A stretch of 43,360 bases of DNA from Caldifarciminota bacterium (GCA_015494735.1 WGAQ01000070.1:1-43360); one strand, 5' to 3'. Shown: positions 1-8,426, numbered from the stretch's first letter. Made by a program: numbers and translations. Notes: a model not told the origin generated them from the sequence alone.

Positions 1-620
1 ACATCTGCTTCCTCGAAGTTGTAGATGCACCACTGCCTTTCGAATTCCCTGTAGATGTCTCCCCACGTGTACTTTTCGTTCCACCTTATGTCGAATATGG
101 AATCCACATTCTGGACGAACATGGCTATCCTCTCGAGACCGTAAGTGATTTCGGCAGAAGGCACCTTCAAATCCACAGAACCGGACTGCTGGAAATAGGT
201 GAACTGGGTTATCTCAAGACCATCCAGCCACACCTCCCATCCCAGACCCCATGCACCCAGGGTGGGGCTTTCCCAGTCGTCCTCCACGAATCTAACATCG
301 TGTTTCTCTATATCTATTCCCAGTTCCCTGAGGGACTGGAGGTATATATCGATGACATCATCCGGAGGAGGCTTGAGTATCACCTGAAACTGATGATACT
401 GCTGGACCCTGTTGGGATTCTCCGCATAACGTCCATCCTTGGGCCTGCGGGTGGGCTCCACATACGCCGTCTTCCACTCCCTGGTGTCCAGAACCCGCAG
501 GAAAGTGGCCGGGTTGAAAGTACCCGCACCCACTTCGGAATTATAGGGCTGCATTATGACAGCCCCCCTGTCCTTCCAGAACCTCTGGAGCCTCAGGATT
601 ATCTCATCGAAGGTAAGCAT
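1..620 (-). CDS. glyQ: Glycyl-tRNA synthetase alpha subunit (3' end outside window)
   Basis: This is the catalytic alpha chain of the bacterial heterotetrameric class II glycyl-tRNA synthetase, which charges tRNA-Gly. The start at 620 gives MLTFDEIILRLQRFWKDRG, the standard GlyQ N-terminus, followed by the family signatures NSEVGAGTFNPATFLRVL, TAYVEPTRRPKDGRYAENPN and RVQQYHQFQVILKPPPDD. About 206 codons are present and the last residues read are GDIYREFERQWCIYNFEEAD; the normal chain is about 290 residues, so the rest and probably glyS lie beyond the left edge. The gene follows the PPC/DUF296 gene by 21 bases and has its own TAAAAT box 12 bases upstream. Identification is from strong recalled family similarity. 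Confidence 0.95.
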   Translation of the reverse strand, partial: MLTFDEIILRLQRFWKDRGAVIMQPYNSEVGAGTFNPATFLRVLDTREWKTAYVEPTRRPKDGRYAENPNRVQQYHQFQVILKPPPDDVIDIYLQSLRELGIDIEKHDVRFVEDDWESPTLGAWGLGWEVWLDGLEITQFTYFQQSGSVDLKVPSAEITYGLERIAMFVQNVDSIFDIRWNEKYTWGDIYREFERQWCIYNFEEAD

Positions 621-632
621 CAGAAGGATTTA

Positions 633-638
633 ATTTTA
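633..638 (-). promoter_or_regulatory. Putative -10 box of glyQ (TAAAAT)
   Basis: TAAAAT lies 12 bases upstream of the glyQ ATG, inside the 21-base gap after the PPC/DUF296 gene. If transcription begins about 6-7 bases after the box, the leader would be only about 5-6 bases. No -35 box is evident. Confidence 0.4.
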
Positions 639-641
639 CAC

Positions 642-1070
642 TCAATCCTCCACCCCGTCGATGAGGGCCAGGTTGCGCTCCGGATACATCCTCCTCACTA
701 TTTTTCCAGAATCCCTGAATATGAACACCTCCAGGGTTCCCGTTATGGTCCCCTCGAAAAGGTGCCCCCCGAAAGCCCTGAACTGATTATCGGAAAGGGT
801 TATGTGGATATGGAGTATGGGCTTTTCATCCAGAACCCCCACATTCCCCATGAGGGAAGTGATTTCGTACTCCTCCGGAAACTTCTTCTTAACATAATCC
901 CTCTTCTCCAGGTCGTAATACCCCAGAGTAAAATCCTTCCCCGCACCGATTCCATGCAGGAATCCAGAGCGAATGTCCTTCTCTTCAACCACTCTCTTCA
1001 GGGATTCCCTTATCTCTTCCCCGGGCTCCAGAACGACGAGAACGCCATCGCATCTATCGAAGACCTTCAT
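642..1070 (-). CDS. PPC/DUF296 domain protein
   Basis: The 142-residue product is almost entirely one PPC/DUF296 domain, a small trimer-forming fold found alone in prokaryotes and attached to AT-hooks in plants. Visible landmarks are GFLHGIGAGKDFTLGYYD near residue 40, HIHITLSDN near 95 and FGGHLFEGTITGTLEVFI near 105. The histidines in HIHI and GGHL sit where other family members bind a metal. The molecular function of the bacterial proteins is not established. The start at 1070 is preferred because upstream codons run into the cytochrome promoter region. A TAATAT box ends 7 bases before it, so the mRNA may be leaderless. It is divergent from the cytochrome gene across only 36 bases. Confidence 0.85.
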   Translation of the reverse strand: MKVFDRCDGVLVVLEPGEEIRESLKRVVEEKDIRSGFLHGIGAGKDFTLGYYDLEKRDYVKKKFPEEYEITSLMGNVGVLDEKPILHIHITLSDNQFRAFGGHLFEGTITGTLEVFIFRDSGKIVRRMYPERNLALIDGVED

Positions 1071-1077
1071 GTTGATA

Positions 1078-1083
1078 ATATTA
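1078..1083 (-). promoter_or_regulatory. Putative -10 box, leaderless geometry (PPC/DUF296 gene)
   Basis: TAATAT on the minus strand ends 7 bases before the ATG at 1070. It lies 11 bases from the opposing box of the cytochrome gene. Confidence 0.45.
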
Positions 1084-1094
1084 CAGGGGGCGTA

Positions 1095-1100
1095 TAAAAT
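1095..1100 (+). promoter_or_regulatory. Putative -10 box, leaderless geometry (cytochrome gene)
   Basis: TAAAAT (within TATAAAAT) is followed by the 6 bases TAAAGC and then the ATG at 1107. There is no room for a Shine-Dalgarno sequence. Confidence 0.55.
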
Positions 1101-1106
1101 TAAAGC

Positions 1107-1586
1107 ATGCTGGAACTTATGATAATCGGGCAGATGATGGGTCAGCACGCCCAGCAACATCCACATCTGGTGGAGAGGCACAGAACGTATAACATGGGAA
1201 AGATTCCGAAGGAATACAAGGGCCTGAAGAACCCCCTTAAGCCCACGAAGGAGAATCTGGCAGCGGGGGAGAAGATATGGAAGGAGCAGTGCGTGGCCTG
1301 CCATGGAGAGAGCGGAAAGGGCGACGGGCCGGCTGGAAAAGCCCTCAATCCACCGGCGGCTGACCTGGCATTCATCATGACCAGACCAATTGCACAGGAC
1401 GACTTCCTGTTCTGGACCATCTCCGAAGGGGGCGCCCAGTTCGGGACTGCCATGCCCGCGTACAAGAACATTCTTTCGGAAAAGCAGAGATGGCAGGTCA
1501 TACTGTACCTGAGGAAGAAGTTCACCGGAACTACCGAGCCCCCGAAGAGAATGCGCCACAGGATGATGCAACAGGGGACCAACTGA
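1107..1586 (+). CDS. Monohaem c-type cytochrome
   Basis: A 159-residue protein with one class I cytochrome c domain. The haem attachment site is CVACH (Cys62, Cys65, His66), followed by GESGKGDGPAGKALNPPAADL, typical of small c-type electron carriers, and Met116 in TAMPAYKNILSE is the likely distal axial ligand. It should carry electrons on the outer face of the inner membrane. The N-terminus MLELMIIGQMMGQHAQQ must act as the export signal, yet it is short and has no Lys or Arg; no longer in-frame start exists. The gene stands alone between divergent PPC/DUF296 and sucC, each with its own promoter box, so its redox partners are not visible here. Confidence 0.88.
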   Translation: MLELMIIGQMMGQHAQQHPHLVERHRTYNMGKIPKEYKGLKNPLKPTKENLAAGEKIWKEQCVACHGESGKGDGPAGKALNPPAADLAFIMTRPIAQDDFLFWTISEGGAQFGTAMPAYKNILSEKQRWQVILYLRKKFTGTTEPPKRMRHRMMQQGTN

Positions 1587-1618
1587 ACCATATGGGGGGA
1601 TTCTTCCCCTCGTCCCTA

Positions 1619-1624
1619 TAAAAT
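1619..1624 (+). promoter_or_regulatory. Putative -10 box, leaderless geometry (sucC)
   Basis: TAAAAT (within TATAAAAT) is followed by TTTGCC, 6 bases, and then the sucC ATG at 1631. Confidence 0.55.
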
Positions 1625-1630
1625 TTTGCC

Positions 1631-2776
1631 ATGAAACTCATAGAGTATCAGGCGAAAGAGCTCTTCAAGAAGTACGGCATGCCCATTCCTGAGGGCTACG
1701 TATGCAAAACCATAGACGAAGTCAAAGAGGTTCTGGAGAAACTTGAGTTCCCCGTAGTCATAAAGGCGCAGGTCCCCGTCGGCGGAAGGGGTAAGGCAGG
1801 TGGTGTCAAACTGGCATCCACCAGGGAAGAAGCCCTTCAGAAGGCGGAACAGATTCTCTCCATGGAAATCAAGGGAATTCCCGTAAAGAAGGTTCTCGTG
1901 GCCCATGCCGTGGATATAGCGAAGGAACTGTACCTGTCGGTGGTTCTGGACCGCAGGAACAACAAGGCTCTCATAATGGCGTCCAGAGAAGGGGGTGTGG
2001 ATATAGAGGAAGTGGCAAGGACCAATCCGGAGGCCATTCTGAAGAGGGACGTGGACCCCATAATGGGACTCAGGGATTTCGAGGCAAGGGAAATCGCCTT
2101 CTGGCTCTATCCTGACGATAAGAAGATTGCCCTGAAGATTGCGGGAATAATCAGCAAACTCTACAAATCCTATGTGGATGCGGAGGCCCAGCTGGCGGAG
2201 ATAAATCCCCTGGTGGTGGACCCGGAGGGGAATGTGTGGGTGGTGGATGCAAAGGTCATAGTGGATGACAATGCCCTCTTCCGCCATCCGGATATAGAGC
2301 AGATGAGGGACTTGGATTACGAGGACCCCAGGGAACTGGAGGCAAAGGAGTGGGGTCTCTCCTTCATAAAACTGGAGGGGAACATAGGAAATATGGTCAA
2401 CGGCGCCGGTCTGGCCATGGCAACAATGGATGTCATCAAGTACTACGGTGGTGAGCCTGCCAACTTCCTGGATGTGGGTGGCTCCTCCAATCCCGAGAAG
2501 ACCAGAAAGGCAATGGAACTCCTCCTCTCCGACCCCAACGTGAAGGCCGTATTCGTCAACATATTCGGCGGAATCACCAGGACGGATGACATTGCAAAGG
2601 GCCTCATAGAGGCATTCAAAACGCTGGATATAAAGGTGCCCGTGGTGGTGAGGCTCACCGGGACCAACGAGGATATAGCCCGCAGGATGCTGGATGAAAG
2701 TGGCCTGCCCCTCATAACTGTGAAGACCATGTCCGAGGGGGCGAAGAAGGCAGTGGAGCTGGCAAACAAATCCTGA
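1631..2776 (+). CDS. sucC: Succinate-CoA ligase (ADP-forming), beta subunit
   Basis: The 381-residue product matches full-length SucC, the nucleotide-binding subunit of succinyl-CoA synthetase (succinyl-CoA + ADP/GDP + Pi to succinate + CoA + ATP/GTP). It opens with MKLIEYQAKELFKKYGMPIP, then an ATP-grasp region with KAQVPVGGRGKAGGVKLA, the metal-binding AEINPLVVD near residue 195, and the C-terminal CoA-ligase domain with GNIGNMVNGAGLAMATMD, FLDVGGSSNPEK and VFVNIFGGITRTDDIA. The alpha partner sucD, usually next in line, is absent: a strong terminator follows at once. Either sucD is elsewhere in the genome or the operon has been split. Confidence 0.95.
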   Translation: MKLIEYQAKELFKKYGMPIPEGYVCKTIDEVKEVLEKLEFPVVIKAQVPVGGRGKAGGVKLASTREEALQKAEQILSMEIKGIPVKKVLVAHAVDIAKELYLSVVLDRRNNKALIMASREGGVDIEEVARTNPEAILKRDVDPIMGLRDFEAREIAFWLYPDDKKIALKIAGIISKLYKSYVDAEAQLAEINPLVVDPEGNVWVVDAKVIVDDNALFRHPDIEQMRDLDYEDPRELEAKEWGLSFIKLEGNIGNMVNGAGLAMATMDVIKYYGGEPANFLDVGGSSNPEKTRKAMELLLSDPNVKAVFVNIFGGITRTDDIAKGLIEAFKTLDIKVPVVVRLTGTNEDIARRMLDESGLPLITVKTMSEGAKKAVELANKS

Positions 2777-2781
2777 TTCCT

Positions 2782-2807
2782 CCCCGCCGCCGGGCGGGGT
2801 TATTTTC
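2782..2807 (+). terminator. Rho-independent terminator of sucC
   Basis: Stem CCCCGCC (2782-2788) and GGCGGGG (2793-2799) with loop GCCG, followed by TTATTTT. It begins 6 bases after the sucC stop and overlaps the last codons of the convergent lipoprotein gene. Confidence 0.85.
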
Positions 2808-3837
2808 CCGAAGGGACGATTTTATAGAAAATTCCATCAACCGAAACCACACTTCCATGTAGAGTAATGGCAGGGTTTTCAGAGCGGCATGTGGCATGGA
2901 ATCTCACATAGGGTATGGGGATTATACCGATGAAAACTATTCCTATTGCCGCCGGGCGGCAGTCCAGATAGGAAAACTTTACGGGAACATACGCCCCCAC
3001 CCACCCGCCTCCCCTCCACATCCAGGCTCTTCCACCGACAGAAAATAATACCAGGGAATCGTGAACGAACATCCCCATGACCTCATTGCCGGAAACTCCT
3101 GAAGGAGGGGTAAAAGACAGATTTCCTGCTTTAATCATCTCACCGGACCAGTTCACAGGGCGGGCAAAGCCATTCACACATCCGACACCCCTGAACTCTC
3201 CTCCCACGGCCGATGTATCGATTCTGCCATTGAGATAAATCTCAAAGAATCTATTTCCCCCCACGAAGAACATCCCCACGGAGGAATCGCACAGAGCCCA
3301 ATCATCGGGAAAAGGGGCAGGAGCACGGATTATGGGTTTTCCATCCACATACAGCATGGGACTGCTGTAAGTCCCACCGATCCATACATTCTCCACCCTG
3401 AAGAATACACCACTGTCCACCGACGATTTGCTCCTCCACTCCATCAATCGATAGGGAAAATCCCCGGCAACCTCCACCTCAATACTGTGGGAGCGGTATG
3501 CAAGGAAGGAGCCACTTCTGACAGACAGGCTATGCCTTCCCTCATGGAGGGAGAGGGTTATCAGGGGAGTATCCGTTTCCATGTATTCCCTTCCATCTAT
3601 GTAAATCCTGAAGGGAGGTCTGGAAGCCCTGAACATAACAGAGCGATACAACACATCTCCTCCGAATGCCTCCTGGTAAAACCCGGGAGACGAGGAATAG
3701 GATGCCACTATTATGGAGAATTCCTCCGGCATCAGGGAGCCATCCTCCGGATACTGGATGGAAACATGCCTGGACGGAAATACCATCTCCACCGCGCATC
3801 CCGTAAGGAAAATTAAGGGTAAAACCCGGTGCCTCAT
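2800..3837 (-). CDS. Lipoprotein of unknown function in an ABC exporter operon
   Basis: A 345-residue protein starting MRHRVLPLIFLTGC: a charged N-region, a hydrophobic core and a lipobox (LTGC, Cys14), so it is probably lipid-anchored. The first part (about residues 20-120) resembles a beta-sandwich, with FRIYIDGREYMETDTPLIT and SLHEGRHSLSVRSGS, as in PEGA or Ig-like folds. The rest is rich in Gly, Val, Phe and aromatic residues and was not recognised. Its ATG shares one base with the stop of the ABC permease, so it is translationally coupled to the exporter. A role as an accessory to that transporter is inference from position only. Confidence 0.75.
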   Translation of the reverse strand: MRHRVLPLIFLTGCAVEMVFPSRHVSIQYPEDGSLMPEEFSIIVASYSSSPGFYQEAFGGDVLYRSVMFRASRPPFRIYIDGREYMETDTPLITLSLHEGRHSLSVRSGSFLAYRSHSIEVEVAGDFPYRLMEWRSKSSVDSGVFFRVENVWIGGTYSSPMLYVDGKPIIRAPAPFPDDWALCDSSVGMFFVGGNRFFEIYLNGRIDTSAVGGEFRGVGCVNGFARPVNWSGEMIKAGNLSFTPPSGVSGNEVMGMFVHDSLVLFSVGGRAWMWRGGGWVGAYVPVKFSYLDCRPAAIGIVFIGIIPIPYVRFHATCRSENPAITLHGSVVSVDGIFYKIVPSGK

Positions 3838-4595
3838 CAGTAATGCCCCAGTATTCCCAGAAATTTTACCCTCCTCTCTATAAGGGAGTAAATCCACATC
3901 CCCGAAAGGAATACCAGAATGGAAGAAACCATAAGAATTATCACCTTCGGCAGGGGCAACTGGAGCAGTCCCAGATTCCCCCTCATGCTCATGGACAGGA
4001 GATGATACCCGCCGGTAAATGGAATTATATCCAGCACCCCCGGAGGGAGGAGGAAGAAAGCCACCACACCCATATTGAGAATCTGGAAGAGGCTCTGTAT
4101 GCGCTTGTAGAGGAGGGCAAGTCCTCCGAAAACATAACCCAATCCGTAGGCGGGGAGTATGGTAAAGAACAGGATGAATCCCACGGTCAGAACATCGATG
4201 TGGAGGAACTTCCCGCTTATGAGCATGATTATCAGAAGAAGGGGGATGGTGAACAGGAGGTTGGACAGGAAGGAGATACCCAGCATGGCGAGGGAGACCA
4301 GTTTGAATCCATAGGGGCTCATATAGAGTTGCTCCAGGGTTCCCTGTTCTGCTTCCGTGGTTATGCCCCACGTAAGGGTATTCATCCCGCCCAGGAGCCA
4401 GGACCACAGGAAGAATCCCACCACCAGAGCCTCCGTCGTATTCCCCAGATTGGTGGAATTACCCATTGCAAATCGGGCACCGAAGAGCAGTATGGAGAAG
4501 ATGATGACCACGGTTATGAGACCGGACAGGAAGTTGAACATATAGGACTTCATCATCTGTATCTCACGCATTACCATTGCCTGAAGCAGTTTCAT
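3837..4595 (-). CDS. ABC-2 type transporter permease
   Basis: A 252-residue membrane protein with about six hydrophobic segments, for example FLSGLITVVIIFSILLFGA, LLFTIPLLLIIMLISG, VGFILFFTILPAYGLGYV and VVAFFLLPPGVLDIIPF. The pattern is typical of ABC-2 permeases. TTEAEQGTLEQLYMSP near residue 80 is the cytosolic coupling region seen in this family. The start at 4595 follows a very purine-rich Shine-Dalgarno stretch (GGAGGAGAGGAG). It overlaps the upstream ATPase gene by 32 bases and the downstream lipoprotein gene by one, giving a tight three-gene exporter unit. The substrate cannot be told from sequence. Confidence 0.88.
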   Translation of the reverse strand: MKLLQAMVMREIQMMKSYMFNFLSGLITVVIIFSILLFGARFAMGNSTNLGNTTEALVVGFFLWSWLLGGMNTLTWGITTEAEQGTLEQLYMSPYGFKLVSLAMLGISFLSNLLFTIPLLLIIMLISGKFLHIDVLTVGFILFFTILPAYGLGYVFGGLALLYKRIQSLFQILNMGVVAFFLLPPGVLDIIPFTGGYHLLSMSMRGNLGLLQLPLPKVIILMVSSILVFLSGMWIYSLIERRVKFLGILGHY

Positions 4596-5511
4596 CGCTC
4601 CTCTCCTCCTTCATCACCCTCATGTATATGCTCTCCAGGTCCGGTTCCTGAAGGCGAATCTCCTTCAGAAGAAACCCATTGCTTCGAAGGGCATCCACCG
4701 CATCGTATATTTCCGACTGATTGAGAGATACGTAAATCCTCCACTCATCCCCCACCCTCTCCACTTTCCCATCCGGGAAGATTCCCTGCGGGGAGATATT
4801 TCCCCCGGACGCTCTGAACATATAGGTCTCGTAAGAGAACATCCTCTTCAACTGTTCAACGCTTCCCTCTGCAACGATTTTCCCCCTGTTTATGAATATG
4901 ACCCTGTCGGCGGTGTTTTCGACGAACCTCATATTGTGGGAACTGACGATGATGGTCCTGCCCATATCCTCCCTGAGGGACCTCACGATTTCCATCAGTT
5001 GATACGTGGTATCCACATCCAGCCCCAGGGTGGGCTCATCCAGTATGAGGATGGGGGTCTTCCTTGCCAATACGCTCGCAATTGCCAGTTTCTGCTGCAT
5101 TCCACGGGAGAGATTCCTCGCCTCCGTCTTCCTCTTCTCCCCGAGTCCAAACCTCTCCAGAATACCATCGATTTCCCTTTTCGAAATCTTCCTGCCGTTG
5201 AGACCCGCGAAGAATCTGATATTCTGCTCAACAGTCAATCTCCAGTAGATGTTCCTGTTCCCCTCCAGAACCCCTGAAATGAAATCATAGAGCCAGTAAT
5301 CCCCGGGACGGACATCCCTGCCCGCCACCACTATCCGACCGGAATCCGGCACTATCAGATTGAGGATGCTCTTTATGGTGGTGGTCTTACCCGCACCGTT
5401 GGGACCCAGGAGGGCCACTATTTCACCCCTTCCGACTCCGAAGGATATGCCATCCACCGCCACGGTATCCCCGAAGACCTTCCGGAGATTTTCCACTTCC
5501 ACCACACGCAT
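4564..5511 (-). CDS. ABC transporter ATP-binding protein
   Basis: A 315-residue nucleotide-binding subunit that should power the neighbouring ABC-2 permease. It shows Walker A GPNGAGKTTT, signature LSRGMQQKLAIA, Walker B ILILDEPTLGLD and switch VSSHN. After about residue 230 there is a C-terminal extension of the kind found in DrrA/CcmA-type drug or polysaccharide exporters. MRVVEVENLRKVFG at 5511 is chosen as the start because it aligns with the family; a longer reading would run through the promoter region. An AGGGG-like element precedes this ATG and TAAAAT lies 10 bases upstream. Operon order is ATPase, permease, lipoprotein. Confidence 0.9.
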   Translation of the reverse strand: MRVVEVENLRKVFGDTVAVDGISFGVGRGEIVALLGPNGAGKTTTIKSILNLIVPDSGRIVVAGRDVRPGDYWLYDFISGVLEGNRNIYWRLTVEQNIRFFAGLNGRKISKREIDGILERFGLGEKRKTEARNLSRGMQQKLAIASVLARKTPILILDEPTLGLDVDTTYQLMEIVRSLREDMGRTIIVSSHNMRFVENTADRVIFINRGKIVAEGSVEQLKRMFSYETYMFRASGGNISPQGIFPDGKVERVGDEWRIYVSLNQSEIYDAVDALRSNGFLLKEIRLQEPDLESIYMRVMKEERSDETASGNGNA

Positions 5512-5521
5512 AATACCCCTA

Positions 5522-5527
5522 ATTTTA
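5522..5527 (-). promoter_or_regulatory. Putative -10 box upstream of ABC ATPase gene
   Basis: TAAAAT with 10 bases (TAGGGGTATT) to the ATG at 5511. The AGGGG could serve as a Shine-Dalgarno sequence within a very short leader. Confidence 0.35.
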
Positions 5528-5542
5528 ATCTTCCTCAACCCT

Positions 5543-7492
5543 TCAGAAGTAAAAGCTATAGGCAACCTTGAAAAATTCGTTGTTGTATTTCACATCACCC
5601 ACCCTGTACGGATGCACGATGAAGTAAAGCCTGCTCCTTCCACCCCACTCGTATCCAATCACCACCTGCAGCTCTTCTCCCGGAAATGTTCCGGTGGTAA
5701 AGGACTCGTTCCTCTGATAAAAGGCGCTCACATAGAATCCCGTTTTGAATCTGACAGTGGCTCCGATATTCGCTATTAACATTCTGCTGATAGTGGTATC
5801 AGAAATCTCGTACATCTCCATGGATGCCCTCATTCGAATCCTCCCCACCATATAGGTTCCCCCGAGATTGTAATGACGCATGGGGTTCCCATCGTAAGTC
5901 CCGTATCCCGCCCCCAGCAAGATGATTCTGGAGAAATCGGGACCGATTCCAGCCGCTCCCCCCTGCACATCGTAGGAGACCGGAAGACTGGAATACCTGT
6001 TCATATAAAGCATCACGATGAGATTCCTGACGACACCGGCGCTCACATTGGCATTAATGTTTTCGGAGAAGAATTTCCCATCCTTCAAAAACCTCCTGCC
6101 GGAATAGGAAACACCGGCATTCATGAAGTAGAGATATGGACTCTTCCTGTTTCTGTTCAACCAGAGTCCGCCCCCGTAGTAAAGAAAACCGGGACCATAG
6201 GGCAGATATGCGGTGGGAAAGTCGAAATTATCCGTAAATCCTTCCACATTCAGGTAGAATCCACCGAGACCCATATGGCTGTATGTGGTGGAAAGGCCAA
6301 ATGCCTTCGCTCCTCCGCCCGTATATGCCCCCTGAAGGGAAAGGCTCCATCCCCTCCTGTAGTATCGGGCGAAAAGGCTGCCCACATTCCGCTCGAGGGA
6401 AGTGTCCCTGTAATTCAGGAAATAGGGGACCAGCAGAATGTCACCCCTCTGGTATCCCAGAGCCAGCCCCGCATAATTATTTGCGCCTTCCCTGATGTAG
6501 AAGCTCTGAAGTTTCCGGCTCTCGGATTCGTAAAACCCCTTGAATCCAAACGTTATGTCCCTTATGGCTCTTGTATAGAAGATGTCCAGAATGTCCTTAT
6601 CGATGAGCTCCAGCTTGTCCTGAAAGAAGGGCCTCTTTTCGGGAAGGTATAGCATGCTCGCCTGCTCCAGATTGAACTGGGCAACATCAGCCTCCACCTG
6701 CGAATAATCGGGAAGTATGGTGGTATATAGTCCCCACCTGTTGGTCTTCACCTCCACATCCCCACCGATTCTGTAGTGGAAGAGGGAGCCCTTTATGGGG
6801 AAATATCCTATATCCCTGTACGGATTGGTATATACGCCCACGAGATACGGGGAGACGGTAATGTTGGGCTTTCCCTTCTCGTATGTGATTCCCCCCTCGA
6901 ATACTACCCTGGACGAATGCCTTATATCGGAAATCTCCTCCAGCGGAAATTTATACGTGGACTCCAGCTGGAACCATCCCATCTCCTGCGGCAGAATATG
7001 AACCACATCCACTCTGAAACCTATGGTATCCGCCAATTCCAGCCTGTAAACCGGTATCACCATTTCGAATGTCCATACGCTGTCCCGATACACGGATGCG
7101 GATTTCCAGTCCAGGTCCCACCTCAGGGACCACCTGTTATAACTGGTTATGAGCTGGTCCATCTGTGTTCCCAGCGGATACAGACCGAGATAATATCCTA
7201 TATCCCTGTGCGACAGGGTAATGAGAACCTGGTCATCCATCACATCGTTAACCCGGTCCCTCTCCGTGGTCTGGGCATGTATTCCGTAGGGGTTTATGAA
7301 TTCTCCTCCCACGTATAGATTTTTACCATCGTGGAAAAGGTATAACCTGACGGGATATGTCCTGGTGGTATCCGGATAGATGGGATAGAACCTGTCCACA
7401 ACGAGCGCCCTTCGATATACTTCCTCATCGATTCTGCCATCCAGGGACACGGACGGCGATGCGATAAATGGTATGACCAGCAGCGTATCCAT
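5543..7492 (-). CDS. Outer-membrane protein: CBM9-like domain plus DUF5916 beta-barrel
   Basis: A 649-residue protein. An N-terminal CBM9-like sandwich (about residues 15-200, with VSLDGRIDEEVYRRALVVD and LYLFHDGKNLYVGGEF) is followed by a long DUF5916 barrel with the family mark PDYSQVEADVAQFNLEQ and LPEKRPFFQDK near residue 280. Many alternating beta-strands follow, ending in an aromatic residue (YSFYF). Such proteins sit in the outer membrane of Bacteroidota-like bacteria; their substrate is unknown. The ATG at 7492 is chosen because AAGGAGG lies about 7 bases upstream. An upstream TTG would add MRRRIS, but those arginines are encoded by the Shine-Dalgarno sequence itself. The signal MDTLLVIPFIASPSVS is short and uncharged. 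Confidence 0.82.
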   Translation of the reverse strand: MDTLLVIPFIASPSVSLDGRIDEEVYRRALVVDRFYPIYPDTTRTYPVRLYLFHDGKNLYVGGEFINPYGIHAQTTERDRVNDVMDDQVLITLSHRDIGYYLGLYPLGTQMDQLITSYNRWSLRWDLDWKSASVYRDSVWTFEMVIPVYRLELADTIGFRVDVVHILPQEMGWFQLESTYKFPLEEISDIRHSSRVVFEGGITYEKGKPNITVSPYLVGVYTNPYRDIGYFPIKGSLFHYRIGGDVEVKTNRWGLYTTILPDYSQVEADVAQFNLEQASMLYLPEKRPFFQDKLELIDKDILDIFYTRAIRDITFGFKGFYESESRKLQSFYIREGANNYAGLALGYQRGDILLVPYFLNYRDTSLERNVGSLFARYYRRGWSLSLQGAYTGGGAKAFGLSTTYSHMGLGGFYLNVEGFTDNFDFPTAYLPYGPGFLYYGGGLWLNRNRKSPYLYFMNAGVSYSGRRFLKDGKFFSENINANVSAGVVRNLIVMLYMNRYSSLPVSYDVQGGAAGIGPDFSRIILLGAGYGTYDGNPMRHYNLGGTYMVGRIRMRASMEMYEISDTTISRMLIANIGATVRFKTGFYVSAFYQRNESFTTGTFPGEELQVVIGYEWGGRSRLYFIVHPYRVGDVKYNNEFFKVAYSFYF

Positions 7493-7528
7493 GGAAATCC
7501 TCCTTCTCAAAATAATATACGCAGAACA

Positions 7529-8296
7529 TCATCCGAAGGTTTCATTCTCCAGAGTAAAATCTCCACCGAATGTATCTGCAACAAGGAGCCTCCCCTCTCC
7601 GCTGCCATAAACATAAACCCCTCCCTTTTCCATGGCATTATACCCCTGAGGCACTTTTACGCTGCCTCCAAAGGCTCTAACCTTCACCCTTATGTTATCT
7701 ACTGGAGTCCGGACGCGAATATCCCCTCCAAATGTCTTTGCCTGCAGGTCATCGAACCTTCCGGAGAACTCTATATCCCCACCGAAGGTCTTGAGCACGA
7801 TTTTATCGAACCTTCCCTGCGCAGAAATATCTCCCCCCATGCTGGAAGCATATACGCGGGCACCATGGGGAACCGTAAAATCGCTGCCATAATAAACCCC
7901 CGGCTCCACATTGACATCACCGCTCCTCAGACGAATATCGTCCCCCATGCTCCTGATGACTATGAAACCCTCTCTCACCAGTTCATCGAATTTCTCCTCC
8001 TGTTTCATATCACCGACAGCCTCCTTCAAGGCACTGGAGAGACCCGGAATGAAGAACAGTGATTTTGAGAGAACCTCGAAAACCGAAGTCACTATCCCCT
8101 TCGCAAAATCCTCCACGCTCCGGGAGAAGTCCTCCCCGCCACTGGATTTATGGAAATGGAAATCCGTATAGGAGTCCTTTTCACTCTGCTCATCGTCAAT
8201 TCGGGATTCTATAGCAGCGATGAGCCTTTCGGCTTCATCCACCGTTATCTTTCCTTCCTGGAGCATCTCCAGAACTTTTCTAATTTCTTCATTCAT
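7529..8296 (-). CDS. SHOCT-like / DUF4097 beta-helix protein
   Basis: A 255-residue protein. The first 35 residues, EIRKVLEMLQEGKITVDEAERL, form the short helical SHOCT-like module also found at the start of YvlB-type proteins. An amphipathic stretch follows (about 65-95), then a C-terminal DUF4097 region (about 110-250) with repeated strands and the recurring motif FGGD/MGGD (SSMGGDISAQG, TFGGDIEFSG, TFGGDIRVRT, TFGGDFTLEN), expected to form a beta-helix. No signal peptide is seen, so it is probably cytosolic. Function is unknown. TATAAT lies 9 bases before the ATG. It lies 36 bases upstream of the barrel gene on the same strand. Confidence 0.8.
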   Translation of the reverse strand: MNEEIRKVLEMLQEGKITVDEAERLIAAIESRIDDEQSEKDSYTDFHFHKSSGGEDFSRSVEDFAKGIVTSVFEVLSKSLFFIPGLSSALKEAVGDMKQEEKFDELVREGFIVIRSMGDDIRLRSGDVNVEPGVYYGSDFTVPHGARVYASSMGGDISAQGRFDKIVLKTFGGDIEFSGRFDDLQAKTFGGDIRVRTPVDNIRVKVRAFGGSVKVPQGYNAMEKGGVYVYGSGEGRLLVADTFGGDFTLENETFG

Positions 8297-8305
8297 GGTT
8301 TCAAA

Positions 8306-8311
8306 ATTATA
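8306..8311 (-). promoter_or_regulatory. Putative -10 box (DUF4097 gene)
   Basis: TATAAT with 9 bases to the ATG at 8296, so any leader would be at most 2-3 bases. It lies in the 130-base gap after ptsI, where nothing else convincing was found. Confidence 0.45.
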
Positions 8312-8426
8312 AAGCATAGGTTTCAATTTTCGAAATATCTCCCCACACCACGTCCCGCGAATGGACATCCACAATCCGGATGGTCGAGGAAAGAATTTCA
8401 GGAAGAATGGGATGTGAATGGGGACT

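Noticed and set aside
300..1097. Long open frames opposite glyQ/PPC, and similar long antisense frames opposite infB, nusA and fusA.
   Set aside because: They are shadows of strongly supported genes on the other strand and have low-complexity His/Pro/Gly-rich content.
1587..1618. GGGGGA...TTCCCC hairpin after the cytochrome gene as a terminator.
   Set aside because: It needs G-T pairs, has a very small loop and no T-tract; too weak to annotate.
8340..8400. Short ATCC/GGAT inverted match in the ptsI-DUF4097 gap as a terminator.
   Set aside because: Only about 5 bp with a mismatch and no T-run.
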